Assembly (NCBI RefSeq): GCF_026262505.1
Contig: NW_026529151.1
Location: forward strand, 1-21,103
From: Trichomonas vaginalis G3
Lineage: Eukaryota; Parabasalia; Trichomonadida; Trichomonadidae
Direction of reading: 5' to 3'
Length of the DNA: 21,103 nucleotides
Below, piece after piece: positions 16,331 to 21,103 of this stretch (within the stretch, counting starts at the first letter, position 1; every line of letters starts with the position of its first letter). A program made the translations under genes and the position numbers. The notes under the pieces were generated by a model. It was not told the DNA's origin. It saw only the letters and a program-made list of their open reading frames with translations, and did not search any database.

Positions 16331-17056
16331 CTTCATTTATACTAAACATCTTCAGGGCTAGAGGGCGCAACACGCCTGGAAGCCCTCCGAATATAAACTT
16401 CATTTATACTAAACATCTTCAGGGCTAGAGGGCGCAACGCGCCTGGAAGCCCTCCGAATAAAAACTTCATTTATACTAAACATCTTCAGGGCTAGAGGGC
16501 GCAACGCGCCTGGAAGCCCTCCGAATATAAACTTCATTTATACTAAACATCTTCAGGGCTAGAGGGCGCAACGCGCCTGGAAGCCCTCCGAATATAAACT
16601 TCATTTATACTAAACATCTTCAGGGCTAGAGGGCGCAACGCGCCTGGAAGCCCTCCGAATAAAAACTTCATTTATACTAAACATCTTCAGGGCTAGAGGG
16701 CGCAACGCGCCTGGAAGCCCTCCGAATATAAACTTCATTTATACTAAACATCTTCAGGGCTAGAGGGCGCAACGCGCCTGGAAGCCCTCCGAATATAAAC
16801 TTCATTTATACTAAACATCTTCAGGGCTAGAGGGCGCAACGCGCCTGGAAGCCCTCCGAATAAAAACTTCATTTATACTAAACATCTTCAGGGCTAGAGG
16901 GCGCAACGCGCCTGGAAGCCCTCCGAATATAAACTTCATTTATACTAAACATCTTCAGGGCTAGAGGGCGCAACGCGCCTGGAAGCCCTCCGAATAAAAA
17001 CTTCATTTATACTAAACATCTTCAGGGCTAGAGGGCGCAACGCGCCTGGAAGCCCC
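16331..17056. repeat. Eleven tandem 67-bp repeats at the right end of element A
   Basis: Units start every 67 bases from 16331 to 17001. Each has CTTCATTTATACTAAACATC, then a GC-rich stem-loop (GGGCT, GGCGC-AAC-GCGCC, AGCCC), then CTCCGAATAWAAA. The last unit stops at AGCCCC. Copies are almost identical; the main variation is AATAAAAA versus AATATAAA in the linker. The unit is not a multiple of three, so it is not coding. The inverted relative at 20164-20218 shows that the unit is the terminal repeat of this Polinton family. Confidence 0.95.
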
Positions 17057-17061
17057 ACTAC
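17034..17061. repeat. Right terminus of element A
   Basis: Read inward from the end the terminus is AGTAGTGGGGCTTCCAGG, starting with AG as known Polinton termini do. The terminal hairpin GGCGC-AAC-GCGCC is at 17034-17046. A T8 tract (17062-17069) and AAGTGGG adjoin it, so CCCACT and AGTGGG also face each other across the T-run. The exact end base is uncertain by a few positions. Confidence 0.6.
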
Positions 17062-17069
17062 TTTTTTTT

Positions 17070-17383
17070 AAGTGGGTTGATCAAAAACGCCTTCATTGAA
17101 ATAAACATAAAAATTCAATGTTAACATTATGTCAATTAAAGAATTGAAGCAATAATATTATCCTTTCAAGATTCATGTATTTTGCAGAGCTTGTGTACAA
17201 ATATATAAAATTATTCAATATCATTCAATCTTGTCAATTTTTTTTTAATGTTTTAATTTTTAATTTTTTAAATATCATATGAATACTAATGAATGTTTTC
17301 TAGTAAAAAGGGGAAAAAAATAAAAAATTAATCTTCACAATTTCGACTTTTTATCGTATAATATTTAAAAAAATATTTGAGCT
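17070..17383. other. Intervening non-coding DNA, nothing recognised
   Basis: Highly AT-rich sequence between the end of element A and the TTAA element. It contains homopolymer runs (T and A) but no supportable gene, RNA or repeat. It is probably host intergenic DNA. Confidence 0.5.
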
Positions 17384-17392
17384 TTAAGGGTG

Positions 17393-17429
17393 CACCCGCA
17401 TGTACGTTTATTTGAGAGGAGGAGGATTA
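17393..17429. repeat. Left subterminal 37-bp repeat, first copy
   Basis: CACCCGCATGTACGTTTATT followed by a GAGAGGAGGAGGATTA stretch. It recurs in the same direction at 19383-19419 with one change, followed in both places by AT-rich DNA leading to TTTTGAAAGC. This suggests a nested or composite structure of the TTAA element. Confidence 0.75.
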
Positions 17430-17814
17430 CCCTCTCAATTTTGAAAGCTTCGTTAACTTAATATCTCGATGAATATTGGATTAAAATTGAATTTGCCCAT
17501 ACCAATATATCTGATACAATATCCTTAAGTTTTACTTATAGATCCAAGGTGATGTGATTTTTGCATCCCTGGGATGGACGATACACCCAAAGTGTCACCT
17601 TTTTTGGGATAACATGAATTTTAAATATCATGAGAGTTCTGCAAACCATATGCACAATATCTATTCAGCCTGACTTCTTGTATATATGAGTTAGACTTCT
17701 TAAATATTGTGCTTGGGGCGATATAAGTATTTCCGAGATTACCATCGTGCTCTATAGTATGCTACTTCTCCCTGGTTCTAGCTCAGTTCCAAGGATATTG
17801 GCGTTCAAGGATTT

Positions 17815-18551
17815 GGCAAGGTCCTTCCGAAGTCTCTCATTCGATGAGAGATTTCGGAAGAATCTTGCCTTAAAGTACTCCAACTCTTGTTCTTTTGTTC
17901 CTAAATAGTGAGAAAAGTTATTTGACTACTTAAGGTAGAGATTATCCGAGGTCCCTCATTTGATGAGAGGCCTCGGATAATCTCTGCTTTAAAATTGTAC
18001 ACTTGTAGTCCATGAGAGTGTAAGTATACATTGATAGGACAGCTTTCTTCTGAAGTCTTAGATTTGATGAGAACCTCAGAAGAAAACTGTCATATTTTAT
18101 AGTAAAAGGAGTTTCAGGAGCTCCAAAGCTCCCTTTCGTAAGGATTAGGAGCTTTGGAGCTCCTGGTTCGTAGATGTGTTTCGCATCTTTCATCAGCAAA
18201 GGACATTTACCATCTGGGACTCTGTTGATGGAGACTCAGGAGCTCCAAAGCTCCCTTTAGTAAGGATTAGAAGCTTTGAAGCTCCTGGTTCGTAGACGTG
18301 TTTCGCATCTTTCATCAGAAGAGGCCCAAATGGTAAATAGCCTCTGCTGATGAGCTTCAGGAGCTCCAAGACTCCCTCTCGTAACGATTAGGAGCTTTGT
18401 AGCTCCTGAAGGTAAGGTAGGATTGCTCTGATCTCTAATCAGTAGATGCCATGCCTCATTATGAACTCTACTGACAAGAGATCAAGAGCTCCAAGGACTC
18501 CTTTTTTAGTTAGTGGCGTTCTCACCATTTAGTAGGATTGCTGATCCTACT
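17815..18551. repeat. Array of about twelve pre-miRNA-like hairpins
   Basis: Successive inverted repeats lie at 17815-17869, 17873-17931 (weak), 17935-17987, 17997-18029, 18038-18091, 18115-18165, 18191-18230, 18237-18287, 18313-18352, 18356-18410, 18429-18484 and 18531-18551. Stems are 8-25 bp. The one at 18115 has a perfect 18-bp stem (CAGGAGCTCCAAAGCTCC and its complement). The first and third share the apical part CTCAT-TYG-ATGAG but have different, still complementary outer arms. The hairpins at 18115, 18237 and 18356 recur every 121-122 bases and alternate with hairpins carrying CATCAG...CTGATG. No protein-coding sense is seen. Possible small-RNA precursor cluster or structured DNA; unproven. 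Confidence 0.7.
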
Positions 18552-18679
18552 AATGAAGTGATCACTTAGTATACGTTTTGAATAAATTGAATTTTTTTTA
18601 GAATTTAGTATTTTTTATAGACATCACATGTATATTATAAATACATAAATATATTCTTTAATTCAAAAAATTCAATTCG

Positions 18680-18763
18680 GTTTTGGGATGGGCATCCCAG
18701 CCCCAAGTATTCAATTTTATTCAATTTTTAAAGAATTTTGGGTTGGGATGCCCAGACCAAAAC
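18680..18763. repeat. Long imperfect inverted repeat with GGGATG/CATCCC
   Basis: The left arm GTTTTGGGATGGGCATCCCA pairs with a right arm TTGGGTTGGGATGCCCAGAC extended by CAAAAC, around an AT-rich loop. The left arm is itself palindromic (TGGGATGGGCATCCCA). A related small palindrome, CATCCCTGGGATG, is at 17564-17576. It may belong to the same hairpin family as the array upstream. Confidence 0.6.
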
Positions 18764-19382
18764 AAGCTTTATATTTTGATGTGTAGATACGTATGTGTGC
18801 ATCATTGTTGTGTTATATATTATGTTTTTAATGAAAAAAAATCTGATTCAAAAAAAATTATCACTAATTAGTTGATAATATAAAGAAAAAATAGATAAAT
18901 TGTATGTTTTGAGAGTATTTATCCACATTCACTCATATGAATTTCATTAAATAGTGTCTTTTTACTCCCAAATTTATTTTGAATTATTGAAATCAAAGAA
19001 AAAAAATCAGAAAAATTTCTCGAAATTTTTATTTTCAAAAAAAATTTGGATTTTATATTGAAAACTGACACTGGGAGGACGATAGGGCTGGGATTGGAGA
19101 TACCCCGCTCACTTGGGAAAAATACGGATCTATAGTTTTACTAAAAAGAATTTTTTAAAATCCCTGCAGATTCGGGGATTTTTAAATTTTTTGATTTTTT
19201 TCGAAAATTTTTCGGGGAAAAAAAATATTTTCAGAAGAGCCTTAACGGCTAAGTTTTATGTTTAATGTTGAGTATCAAAAAGAATGGGCATCTGATATAG
19301 CCATCATATATCCCAGAAGCAAATAAAAATTCTGACTTTTTAAGCATAAAAAATGAAATTTTATTTTTTGCAAAAAACAGGC

Positions 19383-19419
19383 CACCCGGATGTACGTTTA
19401 TTTGAGAGGAGGAGGATTA
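19383..19419. repeat. Left subterminal 37-bp repeat, internal copy
   Basis: Second copy of the sequence at 17393-17429, in the same direction, starting CACCCGGATGTACG. From here to the right end (20045) is about 660 bases, which could be a shorter relative of the same transposon nested in, or fused to, the longer one. Confidence 0.7.
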
Positions 19420-20129
19420 AATTTTTGAAAGCACTAAAATTTGTAAATATGCTAGTTATATAATAATATGCATTATTTTAAAAAATAAAAATTAAAGCAC
19501 GTTAAAATCTTTTTTGATGAATTTTTACAAAAGCTACTCAGGATAATGCAAGATATGAGTAGTTAAACATAAATTTCAAATCAGATTTTACTTATAATAA
19601 ATATTTTAAATTTCCGAAAATTAAGTTCAGATCGACTCTATACGTAGTAAATACTAAATAAGGTGCCAAAAACCTATTAAACAGTATCAAAACTATCAAG
19701 ATTATAATGTTTTTGAAGAAAAATTTATAGAATTATGGACTTCAAACAGATATTATGTAAATAAAAATAATATAATGAATTTATTTATTCGTATAATAGC
19801 AGTAATAAGTCGATTATTCACTTCTACTTCTGAGATTTGAATTTAATTTCGACAGAAAAAGAGATTCAAGGAGGAAAAATAGAAAATACTAGGGGATACA
19901 AACAGCCACCATGAACAGGATTATTATGGAGCCAAGTTGTATTTTTGATATTTTAGAGTTTTCCTACCTATTTAGGTACCAAGTTATTGCTTAAAAATTA
20001 AGGTTCTTAAATTCTGAAGTTTACATGATCCTCCCGGGCGCACCCTTAACGTTATTGGAAATGAGATTTAGAAAATCACGATTTAAAAAACAAATGAATA
20101 AAAAATAAATATATAAAAAAATCAATGTA

Positions 20130-20131
<2 letters not shown>

Positions 20132-20163
<32 letters not shown>
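20132..20163. repeat. Poly(A) tract abutting element B
   Basis: A run of 32 A directly precedes the terminus of element B (GGTAGTGGGCTCC). The terminus of element A likewise abuts an 8-base T/A run at 17062-17069. It may be part of the terminus or an insertion-site preference. Confidence 0.8.
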
Positions 20164-20165
<2 letters not shown>

Positions 20166-21103
20166 TAGTGGGCTCCAGGCACTTCGTGCCCTTCTAGCCC
20201 TGAAGATGTTTAGTATAACCTGTCCGACAAGTAAGGGTCTATCGTCGCTACAGGAAAAGTTACAGGCGTTCCAAGGAAGTATACTTTGAGAAGCCTTTTC
20301 TCCATTTTAAAACAAGATAGGACGGTTATTTTACAAAACTGACAACACGTTGACCGAGTAGTTTTTTGTGCTGAACAAAAAGTGTTCATATAAAACATCT
20401 GTGCAAAACACGCTTTTTAACTTCACTTAAAATGCCACGTAAGCTACGTAAGAAATATACGGAAGAGGAAAGAGCATTGAAACATCCATAGTAAAACTGG
20501 ACACCACAACAACAGTTGCAACAACAAATGATGAATGACCCACTATGTTGCAACAAATGTCAAGCAACCCTATGCTTTTAAACCGAGTTATTGGTGCACA
20601 GAGTGGAGGTTTAAGAGCGGCACTTTAGCGAAAATAGGCAGGCTTATGGTGGAGTGCAGACGGAACAGCTTATAACCCTCAAAGTCAAATGAATTTGAGT
20701 TCACTCAAAAATCAAATAACAGATGTCAAAAAGTCAAACATAGACATACAGAAACAAATAAGTGAAAACGAAAAGAAACTAGAATATGACAGACACACAA
20801 AGAAACTCAATGAGTTAAACGTAGAGAAAAAGAAGAAAGAAGAACAACGTGAAAGAACTAAGTACACGAGGAATATGCGAAAAAAAAGTGTCAGAAACAA
20901 AGCCAGTCTCAGACAGTAGCAAAGAATGAATGAGCACAAGATGATCTCAGTATATCTTGCTCAAAAACCCAACCACTATCAGATTAAAGCTACTGAAAGA
21001 TGAAAAATAAAACAAAAGCCTGAAGAATATATGGTTAACGCGATGAGTATAAAAAGTTTTGACAGCAGGACATGTTTAAAGGCAGGAAAATCTCTTCTCC
21101 TTT
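20164..21103. mobile_element. Left end of a second Polinton (element B), inverted to A's right end
   Basis: Positions 20164-20218 match the terminal unit of element A in inverted orientation: AGTGGGCTCCAGG, a hairpin, TAGCCCTGAAGATGTTTAG and TATA. Only one unit is present instead of eleven. The hairpin reads GGCAC-TTC-GTGCC where A, read the same way, has GGCGC-GTT-GCGCC. The element runs out of the window at 21103. One decayed gene is visible (20432-20919), with several breaks. The terminal difference suggests a distinct subfamily or the opposite end type. Confidence 0.7.
20432..20919 (+). pseudogene. Decayed basic/coiled-coil gene of element B
   Basis: Begins at an ATG (MPRKLRKKYTEEERALKHP) about 36 bases after a TATAAA-like string. 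Coding-like segments follow with Gln-rich (QQQLQQQMMNDP) and then long coiled-coil, Lys/Glu-rich character (KQISENEKKLEYDRHTKKLN, then KKKKEEQRERTKYTRNM). It is broken, with about three or four breaks. The basic start and coiled-coil end suggest a structural or DNA-associated protein. No family is recognised. Confidence 0.4.

Larger units (their letters stand above)
1..17061. mobile_element. Polinton/Maverick-type element A (left end outside the window)
   Basis: A virus-like DNA element of the Polinton/Maverick kind. Seen: a family B DNA polymerase with exonuclease and polymerase motifs, a probable major capsid gene, a probable minor capsid gene, an adenine methyltransferase and about ten small genes, packed on both strands without introns. 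The right end is marked by eleven 67-bp tandem repeats ending at about 17056-17061. The left terminus is not in the window, but a 14-bp motif near 494-507 recurs inverted at 16235-16248, which suggests the left end is not far upstream. Integrase, packaging ATPase and cysteine protease are not recognisable here. About a dozen breaks are spread over the genes, while several genes and the terminal repeats look intact, so the copy is probably fairly young. A Polinton-like virus relative is the alternative. Confidence 0.8.
17388..20045. mobile_element. Non-autonomous TTAA-flanked DNA transposon (Kolobok-like)
   Basis: The left end reads GGGTGCACCCG and the right end, inverted, GGGTGCGCCCG. Both are directly flanked by TTAA (17384-17387 and 20046-20049), the expected target duplication. 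Kolobok elements have TTAA duplications with purine-starting ends, whereas piggyBac ends usually start with CCC, so Kolobok-like is the better guess. The 2658-base interior has no transposase or other supportable gene. It contains a hairpin array (17815-18551), a long inverted repeat (18680-18763) and an internal copy of the left subterminal sequence (19383). From 18764 to 20045 I otherwise see only AT-rich non-coding DNA. Confidence 0.5.

Noticed and set aside
16200-16403. Minus-strand open frame running from the methyltransferase start into the tandem repeats
   Set aside because: It is produced by the repeat sequence. The 67-base unit is not a multiple of three and the protein has no sense beyond the repeat.
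16331-17056. CRISPR-like array
   Set aside because: All 67 bases of each unit are conserved; there are no variable spacers, no cas genes, and the context is eukaryotic.
17070-17383. Possible tRNA or other structured RNA gene in the spacer
   Set aside because: No cloverleaf arms, box motifs or stable GC-containing stems are visible; the sequence is almost all A/T.
17942-18199. Minus-strand open frame of 85 codons
   Set aside because: It crosses four different hairpins of the array and has no protein-like composition. It is a by-product of the inverted repeats.
18683-18871. Plus-strand open frame of 62 codons in the TTAA element
   Set aside because: It starts inside an inverted repeat, continues through low-complexity AT-rich DNA and shows no motif.
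20210-20398. Minus-strand open frame of 62 codons at the start of element B
   Set aside because: It overlaps the terminal repeat and the probable promoter of the plus-strand gene, and has no recognisable feature.

Overview
The window is eukaryotic, AT-rich DNA dominated by a Polinton/Maverick-type virus-like element, treated here as a fossil. The markers are a protein-primed family B DNA polymerase, a probable major capsid gene, a probable minor capsid gene and several small virion-like genes. All are intronless and packed tightly on both strands. The host is not named by any host gene. An AT-rich protist rich in Mavericks, such as a parabasalid of the Trichomonas type, is my best guess, but this is inference.

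Layout. Positions 1 to about 17061 belong to element A, whose left end lies before the window. Its left part (1-3350) holds a repeat block and small or decayed genes, one with 69-bp coding repeats. Next come the polymerase (3354-6340), a convergent probable minor capsid gene (6422-7274), two small basic genes, the probable major capsid gene (8056-9618), a membrane/proline-rich gene and small hypothetical genes. From about 10384 to 14618 the element carries a modular duplication. A shared intergenic module and a shared hairpin leader each occur twice, and each leader is joined to a partial gene: a second C-terminal polymerase copy (11273-12642) and an unknown fragment (14166-14618). The right part (14623-16203) is a minus-strand cluster: two virion-like small proteins, a 43-residue membrane protein and an intact Dam-type adenine methyltransferase. 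Element A ends in eleven 67-bp tandem repeats (16331-17056).

Between 17062 and 20163 there is no gene I can support. This stretch contains a 2.66-kb TTAA-flanked non-autonomous DNA transposon (17388-20045). Inside it is an array of about a dozen pre-miRNA-like hairpins (17815-18551) whose arms differ while pairing is kept. At 20164 a second Polinton (B) begins in inverted orientation, with a related terminal hairpin and a decayed coiled-coil gene.

Working together: the capsid, minor capsid, polymerase and small basic or amphipathic proteins fit a virion-forming DNA element. Many starts carry a common ATTTTTAT...TAAATG-like signal, suggesting one promoter class. Integrase, packaging ATPase and protease are not visible in this window. 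Several element genes are broken (roughly a dozen breaks in all), while others and the terminal repeats look fresh, so the insertion is probably fairly young.
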